A DNA stretch of 64,000 nt from Acinetobacter chengduensis (GCF_003664645.1 NZ_RCHC01000010.1:1-64000); one strand, 5' to 3'. Shown: positions 1-10,080, numbered from the stretch's first letter. A program made the numbers and translations. The notes: a model not told the origin generated them from the sequence alone.

Positions 1-3000
1 TTTGTTGCGTTAAACCGCTCACTGTACCGCCAGTCACTTTCACATCAGTTGCATCAAAGCCTTTCACTGCTTCGCTGAACGTAATCTTCAAGTTGCCATC
101 AGCATCTAGCGTCATCGTCGATGTTGGTGCTGTGGTATCGATACTTGGAATATCTTTAGATGCACTATTGCCTTTACCGTTGTTACCAGCAAGGTCTGTA
201 TATGAGTCGTCTGCTACGCTCACAGTGACTGTGCCTAGCGCACCTGTGTTGCCATCAGCAACCACTTTGCCTGTCCAAGAACCATCTGCTTGTTGAGTCA
301 AGCCACTCACTGTACCGCCAGCCACTTTCACATCAGTTGCATCAAAGCCTTTCACTGCTTCGCTAAATGTGATTTTCAAGTCACCGTTTGCATCTAATAT
401 AATGGTTGACGTTGGTGCTGTGGTATCAACACTTGGTACGCTTACATTTTCAGCTTTTGAACCAATACCGTTATTACCTGCAAGGTCTGTATATGAGTTG
501 TCTGCAACTGTTACGGTTACAAGGCCTGGTGCACCTGTGTTGCCATCAGCAACCACTTTGCCTGTCCAAGAGCCATCTGTTTGTTGCGTTAAACCGCTCA
601 CTGTACCGCCAGTCACTTTCACATCAGTTGCATCGAAGCCTTTCACTGCTTCGCTAAACGTAATCTTCAAGTTGCCATCAGCATCTAGCGTCATCGTAGA
701 TGTTGGTGCTGTTGTATCGATACTTGGTACAGATTGCGATTGATTTGCAACGGTGCCAGGGTTACCTGCGTTGTCTGTGTATGAACCTGCTGGGATGGTT
801 AAATCAACATTACCCAACGCGCCCGTGTTGCCATCAGCAACCACTTTGCCCGTCCAAGAACCATCTGCTTGTTGAGTTAATCCACTCACTGTACCACCAA
901 CCACTTTCACATCAGTTGGGTCGAAGCCTTTCACTGGTTCACTAAATGTAATAGTGACATCACCTGCTGGCGTAATCACAATTGTCGCTGTTGGAGCTGT
1001 GGTATCAACGCTTGGTACACTCACATTTTCAGCTTTCGAACCAATACCGTTATTACCTGCAAGGTCGGTATATGAGTTGTCTGCAACTGTTACGGTTACG
1101 AGGCCTGGCGCACCTGTGTTGCCATCTGCAACGACTTTAGCTGTCCAAGAACCATCTGCTTGTTGAGCGAGACCACTCACTGTACCGCCAGTCACTTTCA
1201 CATCAGTTGCATCGAAGCCTTTCACTGCTTCGCTAAACGTAATCTTCAAGTTGCCATCAGCATCTAGCGTCATCGTCGATGTTGGTGCTGTGGTATCGAT
1301 ACTTGGCACGCTTACATTTTCAACTTTTGAACCTTTACCGTTATTACCAGCAAGGTCTGTATATGAGTTGTCTGCAACTGTTACGGTTACAAGGCCTGGT
1401 GCACCTGTGTTGCCATCTGCAACGACTTTAGCTGTCCAAGAACCATCTGCTTGTTGAGCAAGGCCACTCACTGTACCGCCAGTTACTTTCACATCGTTTA
1501 CATCGAAACCTTTGATTTCTTCGCTGAATGTGATTTTCAAGTTACCATCAGCATCTAGTGTCATCGTCGAAGTTGGTGCAACAGTGTCAAAACCTGGAAC
1601 ACTTTGGCTACCTGTTGCTGTTTGACCTGGATTACCTGCATTGTCAGTGTAAGAGCCCGCTGGAATTGTAATATCTACTTGACCTGGTGCACCTGTTGGG
1701 TCATTCGAGACCACTTGGCCTTTCCAAGTACCATCTGGTTGTTGAATTAGACCCGTTACAGTACCACCTGCTACAACCAGATCAGATGCAGTAAAGTCTT
1801 TTACTGGCTCGCTGAAGCTAATTGTTACTTCACCCGCTGGGGTAATCACAATAGTTGCTGTCGGCGCAGTCGTATCAATACTTGCAATATCATTTGATGC
1901 ATTACTGCCTTTACCGTTATTGCCAGCAAGGTCTGTATATGAGTCATCTGCTACGCTAACTGTAACTTTACCAAGTGCGCCTGTGTTGCCATTAGCAACG
2001 ACTTTACCCGTCCAAGAACCATCTGCTTGTTGAACGAGGCCACTGACTGTACCACCAGTTACTTTCACATCAGTTGCATCAAAGCCTTTAACTGCCTCGC
2101 TGAACGTAATATTCAAGTCACCGTTTGCATCCAACGTCACTGTTGAAGTTGGTGCTGTGGTGTCAATACTTGGTACATTTCCAACTTTAAATGCACCATT
2201 ACCTGGGTTATTTGCTACGTCTGTGTAAGAACCAGCATTAATCGAAACCACAACGGTTGCAGGAGCACCTGTGTTGCCATCAGCAACCACTTTGCCTGTC
2301 CATGAGCCATCTGGTTGTTCTGTTAGACTAACCAATTTACCTTTATCTACATTCACATCAGATGCATCAAAGCCTTTTACTGGCTCGCTGAATGTAATAG
2401 TTACATCGCCCGCTGGAGTAAGAGTAATCGTTGGGGTTGGTGCAGTTGTATCAATACTTGGTACAGATTGTGATTGATTCGCAACAACACCAGGGTTATT
2501 TGCTAAGTCAGTATATGAGCCTGCTGGGATGGTTAAATCCACTTTGCCCAACGCGCCTGTGTTGCCATTTGCAACAACATGACCTGTCCAAGAACCATCA
2601 GCTTGTTGTGTTAAGCCTTGTAATGTACCGCCAGCCACTTTCACATCAGATGCATCGAAACCTTTTACTGGTTCGCTAAATGTAATTATTACTTCACCTT
2701 CTGGTGAAATCACAATATTTGCTGTTGGTGCTGTGCTGTCTACGCTTGGTACATCAACGCCATTCGCACTTGAGCCTTTGCCGTTGTTACCAGCAAGGTC
2801 AGTATATGAACCATCTGCAATAGCAACATCAACTTTACCTGAGGTACCCGTGGTACCATCAGCAACCACTTGGCCTTTCCAAGAGCCATCAGCTTGTTGT
2901 GTCAAACCAACTAAAGTCCCGCCATTTACAGTCACATCTGACTTATCGAAGCCTTTTACTGCCTCGCTAAAGGTAATAACAACTTCGCCTGTTGGGCTCA

Positions 3001-3035
3001 CAGTCAGCGTAGATGTTGGTACTGCTGTATCAATC
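1..3035 (-). repeat. Tandem ~290-bp modules (Big_12-like) inside bap
   Basis: The same motif (plus-strand form ccatctgcttgttgag and variants) recurs near 280, 570, 860, 1149, 1439, 1729, 2020, 2310, 2600 and 2890, a period of about 290 bp or 97 codons. Some copies are nearly identical over long stretches; the block near 440 matches the block near 1019, two periods away. This is the pattern left by unequal recombination. Length variation between strains is therefore likely, and short-read assemblies may collapse it. Confidence 0.9.
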
Positions 3036-6000
3036 TTAGCTGTTGCAGTATCTTCTACACTCGTATTGCCTGCTTTGTCTTTTGCAGTTGCAGATACAAC
3101 GTAATCGCCATCTGGAAGTGATGCTTTAACGGTATATGACCATTTACCATCTGATGCGACTGTTGCAATGCCTGTTTCAAGCACTTTGCCTGTTGAATCA
3201 GCAACTTTTACAGTCACTGTAGATGTCGGCTCATTTACTTTACCTTTCACATCAGGTGTTGCGTCGTTGGTTAAACCAACATCGTCTACGTCAACTACTG
3301 GTGCTTGTGTATCCACAATGAACGCTTTTGCAGCTGGCGCACTTTGGTTACCCGCAGCATCTTTAGAAATTGCTTGAAGCATGTAGTAGCCTTCAGCCAA
3401 GTTTTGAGATGGCGTATAAGTCCACTTGCCTGTTGCTGTATCTAGTTTTGCCAAGCCAGAATCAACAGTTTTACCAGATTCGTCTTGAAGATAAATCATT
3501 ACCTCCACGCTCTTCGTTGAATTACCAGAGAATGTTGGTTTGATTTGATTTGTTTGTGGCAATGATGCAGATGTTGTGCTTGAAACACTCATAAGCATAC
3601 GCGCAGAAGCCGCACCAAATAGGTTATCAATGTCTACTGTTGGTGGAACAGTATCAATTTTCAAACCTGAATCAATTGCGGTGTCAGGGTTACCTGCAGC
3701 ATCTATTGCAGTCGCTTCAATGGTATAAGAACCATCTATTAACGGTTTGTTTGGTGTAAATGTCCAATTACCATTGCTATCGACTTGTGCTTTACCAGAG
3801 TCAATCACTGTGCCAGTAGCATCTCTGACATCAACAACAACAGTCGCTCCTGCTTCAGCCGTCCCCTTAATGATTGGTGACGTAGCATTCGTCAAACCTA
3901 ATGTATCAATGGTTACAGTTGGTGGAGTGGTATCTACAACCAAACCATTATCTGTTGCAGTTGCAGGATTACCAGCAGCATCTTTTGCAGTTGCATCTAC
4001 AGTGTACGCGCCATCTGGTAGTGTTTTAGATGGGGTGTATGTCCAGTTGCCATTCGCATCTACAGTCGCTGGACCTGAATCTACAACTGTACCCGTTGCA
4101 TCTTTTACTTCTACGGTAACTGTTGCGCCTTTTTCTGTCGTACCTTTAACTGTTGGTGTTGCATCATTGGTTAAAACCAAATGATCAATGGTGACTGCTG
4201 GTAAAGTCGTATCTACGATTAAACCTGTCGCAGTTGCATTGGCTTTAGTGTTAGCAGCATTTACTGCTTCAACTGCAACTGTATAGTTTCCTTCAGCAAG
4301 CGCAGTAGATGGTGTGTATGTCCAATGACCATTTGCATCTACAGTCGCTGGGCCTGTAGCCACAACTTTACCAGTCGAGTCCTTCACTTCAACTGTTACA
4401 GTTGCACCAGCAGCTGTTTTACCAGAAATATCTGGTGTTGTATCTTGAGTTGGTTTTAATGGATCAATCGATACAGTAAGTGCAGATGTATTAACATCTA
4501 AGCCTTTCTCTGTTGCTGTTGAAGGATTGCCTGCAGGATCTTTTGCAGTTGCGTCAACAGTATATGGACCTTCAGGAAGTGGATTTGCTGGTGTATACGA
4601 CCAGTTGCCATTGCCATCTACAGTTGCAGGACCAGACTCTACAACTTTGCCAGTTGGGTCTTTAATTTCAACATTAACTGTTGCGCCTGACTCAGTTTTA
4701 CCTGAAATCGTAGGGGTATTGTCATTCGTCGGTGCAAGTGGGTTAATGCTAATTGTTGGCGCTTGAGTATCAACGGCTAAACCTTTGTCTGTTGCAGTTG
4801 CTGGATTGCCTGCAGCATCTTTAGCAGTTGCATCTACAGTATAAGCACCATCTGGTAATGTTGTAGATGGTGTGTATGACCAATTACCATTGCCATCTAC
4901 AGTTGCAGGACCAGACTCTACAACCTTACCTGTTGCATCTTTAATTTCAACATTAACAGTTGCCCCTGCTTCGGTTTTACCTGAAACAGTCGGTGTCGTG
5001 TCATTGGTTGGTGCAAGTGGGTTAATGCTAATTGTTGGTGCTTGCGTATCTACAGACAAGCCTTTGTCTGTCGCAGTCGATGGATTACCAGCAGCATCTT
5101 TAGCAGTTGCATCTACAGTGTACGCGCCATCTGGTAGTGTTTTAGATGGGGTGTATGTCCAGTTGCCATTCGCATCTACAGTTGCAGAACCAGAATCTAC
5201 AACTTTACCCGTTGCATCCTTAATCTCAACATTTACTGTCGTACCTGATTCAGTTTTACCCGTCACCGTTGGGGTTGCATCATTGGTTGGTTTCAGTGGA
5301 TCAATACTGATTACAGGTAAAGATGTATCTACATCCAAGCCTTTATCCGTCACAGTTTTATCATTACCCGCTGGGTCTTTTGCTGTAACTTCAACCTCGT
5401 ATGGACCTTCTGGAAGCGGTTTAGAAGGTGTATAACTCCAATCCCCATTGCCATCTACAGTACCTTTTCCAGTATCGACAATGTTGCCATCTTTATCTTT
5501 AATGACTACGTCAACCGTTGCATCTGGATCTGTTTTACCAGTAATGGTTGGTGTTGTATCACCTGTTGGCGTTAATGGATCAATCGTGATCGTTGGATCA
5601 GTCGTATCTACAACCAAACCACCTTTATCTTGTGTGCTTTCATTGCCTGCAGGATCTTTCGCAGTCACTTCAACCTTGTATTCACCTTCTGGCAAAGGTT
5701 TAGATGGAGTGTAATTCCAGTTACCTTGATCATCTACATTTGCCTTACCACTATCCACCACATTGCCATTTTTATCTTTAATAACAACATCAATTTCAGC
5801 TTTTGGCTCGTTGGTTTTACCACTAATTGTTGGCGTTGTATCGTTGGTATCACCCAAATCATTAATGCTTACAGTTGGATCTTGAGTATCTACTGTAAAG
5901 TTTAAAGCGTCAGATTTAGGACCTTCAACACCATCCACTGTCTGAGTTGCAGAAATCGAATGATCGCCATCTGCTAATTCTTTAGGAAGCTTAACGCTCC

Positions 6001-6646
6001 AACTACCATCTGCTTTCGCTACAGTTTCTGCAACAAGCTGGTTACCGTCATAAACTTTGATCGTAGCGCCTGGTTCAGCACCTGTACCCGATACAACTGG
6101 GGTTTTGTCATTTGTTGCACTACCCGCAGTCAATTGACCTGTTTTAGGTTCAACGTTATCTGTAACAACCAGTGTACTCAGTTTTTTAACTGCTACTGGC
6201 GTACCATCATTGTTGTCTGATGAACCATTATTGATTGCAGCACCCACCGCACCAATCCCCGCGGCACCCAGTGCCCAAGGTAAAACCGCACCAACTAAAG
6301 AGTCTTTATATAGTAAAGGCTCAATTTCTGCTAAAGGTTGATATTGGATCACGTCAGCAATGGCGCCATTTGCATCTGTAAATTTAGCCCAGAATAAACT
6401 ACCGTCGTCACTTTCAAAAACCAAACTATTGTCTGATTTATCACCTGCAAAATAATTTTCAATAACAATGGTTTCACCGCTTTTTAGCGTGATCACCGCA
6501 TTATTGCCGTCTCGAGTAATTGAGGCTACATCCTCTTTAGGAACCTTCACTACAACAACTGAGTTTTGTGTAAGTCCAACACGGTTCGAATCTACTTGTT
6601 CTAGAACCTGATGGCTTTCCTTCGAAATAACAGAAATTTGCGTCAT
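1..6646 (-). CDS. bap: Bap-like giant repetitive adhesin, N-terminal part (truncated by window edge)
   Basis: One frame stays open on the minus strand from an ATG at 6646 to the window edge, giving about 2,215 residues without a stop. Residues 1-120 form a Bap-prefix-like N-terminal domain with no Sec signal peptide, followed by a hydrophobic Gly/Ala segment near 117-141. About 11 Ig-like modules of ~93 residues follow (Big_13-like, typically starting VDTxxPTIxIxxL), then ten complete and one partial module of ~97 residues (Big_12-like, starting IDTTAPTSTxTLD and carrying KITFSEAVKGF). Such proteins are usually type I-secreted surface adhesins for biofilm and cell-cell contact. The secretion signal would lie at the C-terminus, outside the window. 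All long plus-strand frames here are antisense shadows. The gene symbol is by family resemblance. Confidence 0.9.
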   Translation of the reverse strand, partial: MTQISVISKESHQVLEQVDSNRVGLTQNSVVVVKVPKEDVASITRDGNNAVITLKSGETIVIENYFAGDKSDNSLVFESDDGSLFWAKFTDANGAIADVIQYQPLAEIEPLLYKDSLVGAVLPWALGAAGIGAVGAAINNGSSDNNDGTPVAVKKLSTLVVTDNVEPKTGQLTAGSATNDKTPVVSGTGAEPGATIKVYDGNQLVAETVAKADGSWSVKLPKELADGDHSISATQTVDGVEGPKSDALNFTVDTQDPTVSINDLGDTNDTTPTISGKTNEPKAEIDVVIKDKNGNVVDSGKANVDDQGNWNYTPSKPLPEGEYKVEVTAKDPAGNESTQDKGGLVVDTTDPTITIDPLTPTGDTTPTITGKTDPDATVDVVIKDKDGNIVDTGKGTVDGNGDWSYTPSKPLPEGPYEVEVTAKDPAGNDKTVTDKGLDVDTSLPVISIDPLKPTNDATPTVTGKTESGTTVNVEIKDATGKVVDSGSATVDANGNWTYTPSKTLPDGAYTVDATAKDAAGNPSTATDKGLSVDTQAPTISINPLAPTNDTTPTVSGKTEAGATVNVEIKDATGKVVESGPATVDGNGNWSYTPSTTLPDGAYTVDATAKDAAGNPATATDKGLAVDTQAPTISINPLAPTNDNTPTISGKTESGATVNVEIKDPTGKVVESGPATVDGNGNWSYTPANPLPEGPYTVDATAKDPAGNPSTATEKGLDVNTSALTVSIDPLKPTQDTTPDISGKTAAGATVTVEVKDSTGKVVATGPATVDANGHWTYTPSTALAEGNYTVAVEAVNAANTKANATATGLIVDTTLPAVTIDHLVLTNDATPTVKGTTEKGATVTVEVKDATGTVVDSGPATVDANGNWTYTPSKTLPDGAYTVDATAKDAAGNPATATDNGLVVDTTPPTVTIDTLGLTNATSPIIKGTAEAGATVVVDVRDATGTVIDSGKAQVDSNGNWTFTPNKPLIDGSYTIEATAIDAAGNPDTAIDSGLKIDTVPPTVDIDNLFGAASARMLMSVSSTTSASLPQTNQIKPTFSGNSTKSVEVMIYLQDESGKTVDSGLAKLDTATGKWTYTPSQNLAEGYYMLQAISKDAAGNQSAPAAKAFIVDTQAPVVDVDDVGLTNDATPDVKGKVNEPTSTVTVKVADSTGKVLETGIATVASDGKWSYTVKASLPDGDYVVSATAKDKAGNTSVEDTATAKIDTAVPTSTLTVSPTGEVVITFSEAVKGFDKSDVTVNGGTLVGLTQQADGSWKGQVVADGTTGTSGKVDVAIADGSYTDLAGNNGKGSSANGVDVPSVDSTAPTANIVISPEGEVIITFSEPVKGFDASDVKVAGGTLQGLTQQADGSWTGHVVANGNTGALGKVDLTIPAGSYTDLANNPGVVANQSQSVPSIDTTAPTPTITLTPAGDVTITFSEPVKGFDASDVNVDKGKLVSLTEQPDGSWTGKVVADGNTGAPATVVVSINAGSYTDVANNPGNGAFKVGNVPSIDTTAPTSTVTLDANGDLNITFSEAVKGFDATDVKVTGGTVSGLVQQADGSWTGKVVANGNTGALGKVTVSVADDSYTDLAGNNGKGSNASNDIASIDTTAPTATIVITPAGEVTISFSEPVKDFTASDLVVAGGTVTGLIQQPDGTWKGQVVSNDPTGAPGQVDITIPAGSYTDNAGNPGQTATGSQSVPGFDTVAPTSTMTLDADGNLKITFSEEIKGFDVNDVKVTGGTVSGLAQQADGSWTAKVVADGNTGAPGLVTVTVADNSYTDLAGNNGKGSKVENVSVPSIDTTAPTSTMTLDADGNLKITFSEAVKGFDATDVKVTGGTVSGLAQQADGSWTAKVVADGNTGAPGLVTVTVADNSYTDLAGNNGIGSKAENVSVPSVDTTAPTATIVITPAGDVTITFSEPVKGFDPTDVKVVGGTVSGLTQQADGSWTGKVVADGNTGALGNVDLTIPAGSYTDNAGNPGTVANQSQSVPSIDTTAPTSTMTLDADGNLKITFSEAVKGFDATDVKVTGGTVSGLTQQTDGSWTGKVVADGNTGAPGLVTVTVADNSYTDLAGNNGIGSKAENVSVPSVDTTAPTSTIILDANGDLKITFSEAVKGFDATDVKVAGGTVSGLTQQADGSWTGKVVADGNTGALGTVTVSVADDSYTDLAGNNGKGNSASKDIPSIDTTAPTSTMTLDADGNLKITFSEAVKGFDATDVKVTGGTVSGLTQQ
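3035..6170 (-). repeat. Tandem ~280-bp modules (Big_13-like) inside bap
   Basis: A motif related to gcagcatcttttgcagttgc recurs near 3698, 3979, 4258, 4540, 4822, 5094, 5374 and 5652, a period of about 280 bp or 93-94 codons. The copies encode Ig-like modules ending in DATAKDAAGNP-type sequence. The module at about 3400-3650 is longer and carries an atypical Ser/Ala/Met-rich insertion. Confidence 0.85.
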
Positions 6647-6761
6647 AGCGTGACCCTCAATATGTATTATGTTTGTTTCTGTTTTAGATTCGTTTTGCAA
6701 TGTGTTGTTTTTTTAACTTTTTTATTAAAATACAACCCATTAGAAACTCTATTTTTAATAA

Positions 6762-6777
6762 TGTGTTTTATATCACA
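6762..6777. promoter_or_regulatory. CRP/Vfr-type site, bap upstream (proximal)
   Basis: TGTGTTTTATATCACA matches the consensus TGTGA-N6-TCACA with one mismatch. It lies about 116 bp upstream of the bap start codon. The call rests on the consensus match and position only. Confidence 0.4.
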
Positions 6778-6881
6778 TTTTGCTTTTTTTTTGCACAATT
6801 GCTTGAAATATATTGTTTAATTACCATGGCTATACTCCTAAAAAACGTAATATAACTATTAAATAACAACAACTTATTTTC

Positions 6882-6897
6882 TGTGATATTCATCACA
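6882..6897. promoter_or_regulatory. CRP/Vfr-type site, bap upstream (distal, perfect)
   Basis: TGTGATATTCATCACA is an exact TGTGA-N6-TCACA palindrome about 236 bp upstream of the bap start codon. CRP-family proteins (Crp/Vfr) bind such sites. The nearer imperfect copy at 6762 strengthens the idea of cAMP control of the adhesin. Confidence 0.5.
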
Positions 6898-6998
6898 TTT
6901 TTTTGTAACTGAATTTCCTGCTTTTTAAGTAAAAATAAAAAGCCATATACCAACTTTCCGTCAAATGTTTATAAATTAATACTTTACAGAAATAATAA

Positions 6999-7033
6999 AA
7001 AAGCCAAATAAAGTTATACTTTATTTGGCTTTT
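6999..7033 (-). terminator. Intrinsic terminator of the antiporter gene
   Basis: A perfect 16-bp stem with a 3-nt loop (6999-7014 pairs with 7018-7033) is followed on the minus strand by a T-rich tract. It lies about 60 bp past the antiporter stop codon. Confidence 0.85.
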
Positions 7034-7093
7034 CCAAATCTTATACAGCTTAAATGTATAAGATACGTATCAAAGTGAATATTGAACTACTAA

Positions 7094-8593
7094 TCAGAAA
7101 TTATCCGGATTCTCCAGTCGTTTTACTTCATGGACACGCTCAGGGTTATGCACTGCAGCTACACCATCTTCTGCCTTTTCATCAATCAATGCTTCTGGCT
7201 TATATACGGTAATCGTTTCATTGCCTAGAGCATCCTCACCCACGACATATTGAAAGCCTTGACGGTTCATTTTATGGCACATGCGTTGATACCAGCCCTT
7301 AAAACCTTGAGTCTCCTCTTGTGAATTATGATAAAAGGCATTCATAACCGCAGGTAGCCCTAAACCACAAACCAAACCAGATAACAGTACAACAATAAAG
7401 GTATAACCAATTAAGATACTACTATATTCGCTTAGCTGTGGTACGTTCGCGACGGCCAAAATTAAGGCCAGCGAGATACCACCACGCACCCCACCCCAAG
7501 ACAGGATGGCCAAACTACCGTTGTAGCTCTTTTTGCGAAAGCTTGGGAAAAATGCAAATGAAAGATAATTGGCTGCAAAGCGTGAAGCATGCAAAATTAA
7601 GAAGGCAATGATCCCGCCCAAAATTAAGCTAATACTGAGATCCAAAATAAAGAGCTCTAAACCAATTAAGGTAAATAAGAAGGAGTTAATAATCCCTTCG
7701 ACGGTATGCCAAAAATGATTCACTTCACGGATTTCACGTGCTTCTAAAATTTCTTTCCAACGGTTACCCACAATCAAGCCACCAATCACACAGGCAATTG
7801 GCGCAGATGCATGGGCAAATAATGCAACTAAGTATGAGCCACAAGCCAATAATGCTGTGGTTAGAATTAGAGATTCCATCTCATGCTTACCACGCAAAAT
7901 GCGTAAAATAGCCTGACCAAAAGCCCAACCGATAATTACTGCCACCACAATTTCGTAGAGCAAGGTTTTTAAAACGCCATACAAGGTGACATGCGCACCC
8001 TGTAGTACATTTAATAACGTCATAAATAAGGCAATACACATAGCATCATTAAACAATGACTCACCTTCGAGCTTCACAATTAAGTGATGCGGTGCTCGAA
8101 CCGAACTCAATACGCCTTTAATCCCAATAGGATCCGTTGCCCCTAAAGCTGCACCCAGTAACAACAGCACCATCAGATCTACATGCTGTCCAATTAAAAA
8201 TTGGTAACCGTACAGCACCACACCAAAGAACGTGGCACATAAAACCAAAGCAATACTGGCCAAAATACTGATCGGTTTCCAATGACTACGTAAATCGGAG
8301 ACCTTAAATTTCAGTGCAGATGAGGTCAAAATGAAACAGATCACACCATTGATTAAAAAGTCATAAAAATCAATGTGCCGTACTGCTTCTTCAATATTAT
8401 GAATATTAATGACAACAAATTGGTTACCATTTAATAAACTGGCTCCCCACTGCAAAATAAAGACAAATATTGCAGAAACAATTGGTACACCAATGGCTTG
8501 AGGGAAACCTAGAATTCGCTTATTAAATATTGTGGTTGCAATAGAAAGTGCAAAGATTACAGTAAAAACCTGTAAGAAAAAATAATTTCCCAT
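7094..8593 (-). CDS. Cation:proton antiporter (CPA1/NhaP-type)
   Basis: This is an integral inner-membrane protein of about 499 residues with around a dozen hydrophobic segments. It contains the antiporter core sequences GATDPIGIKGVL and EGESLFNDAMCIALF, which carry the conserved acidic residues of CPA1 exchangers. It probably exchanges Na+ or K+ for H+ for pH and salt homeostasis. The hydrophilic C-terminal tail (last ~90 residues) is cytoplasmic. I chose the ATG at 8593, which has GGA six bases upstream; the frame could extend to a TTG at 8638 but that adds a polar stretch without a better ribosome site. The substrate ion cannot be told from sequence. Confidence 0.88.
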   Translation of the reverse strand: MGNYFFLQVFTVIFALSIATTIFNKRILGFPQAIGVPIVSAIFVFILQWGASLLNGNQFVVINIHNIEEAVRHIDFYDFLINGVICFILTSSALKFKVSDLRSHWKPISILASIALVLCATFFGVVLYGYQFLIGQHVDLMVLLLLGAALGATDPIGIKGVLSSVRAPHHLIVKLEGESLFNDAMCIALFMTLLNVLQGAHVTLYGVLKTLLYEIVVAVIIGWAFGQAILRILRGKHEMESLILTTALLACGSYLVALFAHASAPIACVIGGLIVGNRWKEILEAREIREVNHFWHTVEGIINSFLFTLIGLELFILDLSISLILGGIIAFLILHASRFAANYLSFAFFPSFRKKSYNGSLAILSWGGVRGGISLALILAVANVPQLSEYSSILIGYTFIVVLLSGLVCGLGLPAVMNAFYHNSQEETQGFKGWYQRMCHKMNRQGFQYVVGEDALGNETITVYKPEALIDEKAEDGVAAVHNPERVHEVKRLENPDNF

Positions 8594-9077
8594 ACTTGAT
8601 CCAATTGTTTGAGCTACTGTGCAATTTAGGGAATTCAAAACATATATTTAAATAAAAAATACTAAAAGCATATTCATTTAAATTATAAATATTGTACCCA
8701 ATTTCCCACGTAAATTCTGTTTATTTAACTATTTCATACATAGTGTTTAAAACTTAGTCCACTATTGCGCTAATACTGATCACTAACCACTTTGAATGAA
8801 ATTTATTTTTTGTAGCACGATCTCAATACATATTTTTTTAAACACTTCATTCGTGCACTCTTAGCTCTCTTAGTGCTTTTTCTAAAATTTAAGGGATCGA
8901 AAATACACACTAAGCCCAACCAGTTCTTAGTACGGATGAACTTTTTGGTGGTTTTAACTACTCATCTGCTCAATTTTAGGATTCAACTTGCTCTTTTCAA
9001 AAAATATTCAAGACGAAGACCATCAATAGACTCAAGCATCCATCACTGTCTTTTATCCGCTGTACACTAAAGTGTAT
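8594..9077. other. Intergenic region with no supported gene
   Basis: This AT-rich gap lies upstream of the antiporter gene. A 65-codon plus-strand frame at 8873-9070 has no ribosome site or recognisable family. Apart from the likely antiporter promoter I see nothing that can be supported. Confidence 0.5.
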
Positions 9078-9105
9078 AAAAAAGAGGATCTAAATCCTCT
9101 TTTTT
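9078..9105 (-). terminator. Intrinsic terminator of the zinc metallopeptidase gene
   Basis: A stem of 12 bp (9078-9089 with 9094-9105) closes over a CTAA loop. A/T runs on both sides mean it could work on either strand. It lies just downstream of the minus-strand gene. Confidence 0.8.
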
Positions 9106-9118
9106 AATGTCGTAGACT

Positions 9119-10024
9119 TTAAATAGATTGATTGAAGGTATCACAACTTTCAATTCGACCTGACTTTAAACCAATATCGAACCATTTCATACGCTGTTGA
9201 CTGGTACCATGTGTAAAACTGTCTGGTACCACTTGGCCAGTTGCGCTTTTCTGCAAGTAATCATCACCAATTTTATGCGCAGCATCCATGGCTTCTTCAA
9301 CATCACCCGCTTCTAAAAACTGTGTACGTGCATTGTTGTGATTAGCCCAAATACCAGCAAAACAATCAGCTTGTAATTCTTGACGAACAGACAGCTGATT
9401 GCCTTGCACTTTTGTAGCCTTGGCACGTGCTTGTTGAACCTGCTGAGAAATTCCTAAAAGTGTTTGTATATGATGGCCCACTTCATGCGCAACCACGTAA
9501 GCCTGTGCAAAATCCCCAGCCTGATCATCACGACTCAGTTCCGTTTTATTTTGCTCACCCGAAATGCCCATTTGGGTACGCATATCTTTAAAGAATGCGG
9601 TATCTATATAAACTTTTTGATCTGCTGGACAATAAAAAGGCCCCATGGCAGCTTGCGCTGTACCACAGCCTGAATTAACCACGCCATTAAACATCACCAA
9701 TTTGGGTGGCGTGTATTGTGCATTTAGTTGCTGTTTAAATATCTCATTCCATGTGTCTTCAGTATCAGCAAGTACAGTCCCTACAAATTGCATGGCTTCT
9801 TGCTGATCTGGTGTTGGATTATCCAAGCCTTTGGTTTCTGCAGACGAGGCTTGCTGTGTAACTTGTTTGGTTGCTTGATAAGCCTGTTGAGGATCGACCC
9901 CAAAAAACTTCCACGCAACAAATGCCACCACCAAACCCAGAATACTAATCCCACCCGCTTTTGCACCACCACCACCGCGACGATCTTCTACATTTGCACT
10001 GACACGGCGACCTTTCCAACGCAT
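9119..10024 (-). CDS. Neutral zinc metallopeptidase, YpfJ family
   Basis: The 301-residue protein has a Gly-rich cytoplasmic start, one membrane segment at about residues 25-42, then an exported catalytic domain. The zinc site HEVGH is at residues 180-184, and the third ligand is probably in the QELQADCFAGIW segment. The KVYIDTAFF and TDTxxHGTSxQR-like blocks are typical of the YpfJ/zinc_pept family. Physiological substrates are unknown. GGGAGA five bases before the ATG supports the start. The DUF808 gene lies 56 bp upstream on the same strand, so the two may be co-transcribed. Confidence 0.88.
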   Translation of the reverse strand: MRWKGRRVSANVEDRRGGGGAKAGGISILGLVVAFVAWKFFGVDPQQAYQATKQVTQQASSAETKGLDNPTPDQQEAMQFVGTVLADTEDTWNEIFKQQLNAQYTPPKLVMFNGVVNSGCGTAQAAMGPFYCPADQKVYIDTAFFKDMRTQMGISGEQNKTELSRDDQAGDFAQAYVVAHEVGHHIQTLLGISQQVQQARAKATKVQGNQLSVRQELQADCFAGIWANHNNARTQFLEAGDVEEAMDAAHKIGDDYLQKSATGQVVPDSFTHGTSQQRMKWFDIGLKSGRIESCDTFNQSI

Positions 10025-10080
10025 ATCAATCTCCCTATTCAGTCGTTTTGGCTATGTTAAGCGTTTTATCTCATTCGGGT

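Larger units (their letters stand above)
6647..7093. other. Intergenic region upstream of bap
   Basis: This is a strongly AT-rich gap between the bap start codon (6646, minus) and the stop of the antiporter gene. It holds two CRP-type palindromes and the antiporter terminator, listed separately. Two short frames here (6611-6820 plus, 6768-6953 minus) have no ribosome binding site or family resemblance and are not called. Confidence 0.6.

Noticed and set aside
93-5905. Many plus-strand reading frames of 60-190 codons rich in Val, Ser, Pro
   Set aside because: They recur with the repeat period and are antisense to the continuous minus-strand bap frame; no ribosome sites.
1-6170. Regular repeats considered as a CRISPR array
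   Set aside because: The period is 280-290 bp, fully coding and without unique spacers between short repeats; no cas genes.
6768-6953. 61-codon minus-strand frame upstream of bap
   Set aside because: Lies over the CRP-type site and promoter region, low-complexity Lys/Asn composition, no ribosome site.
8873-9070. 65-codon plus-strand frame
   Set aside because: No ribosome site and no family resemblance; it ends next to the minus-strand terminator.
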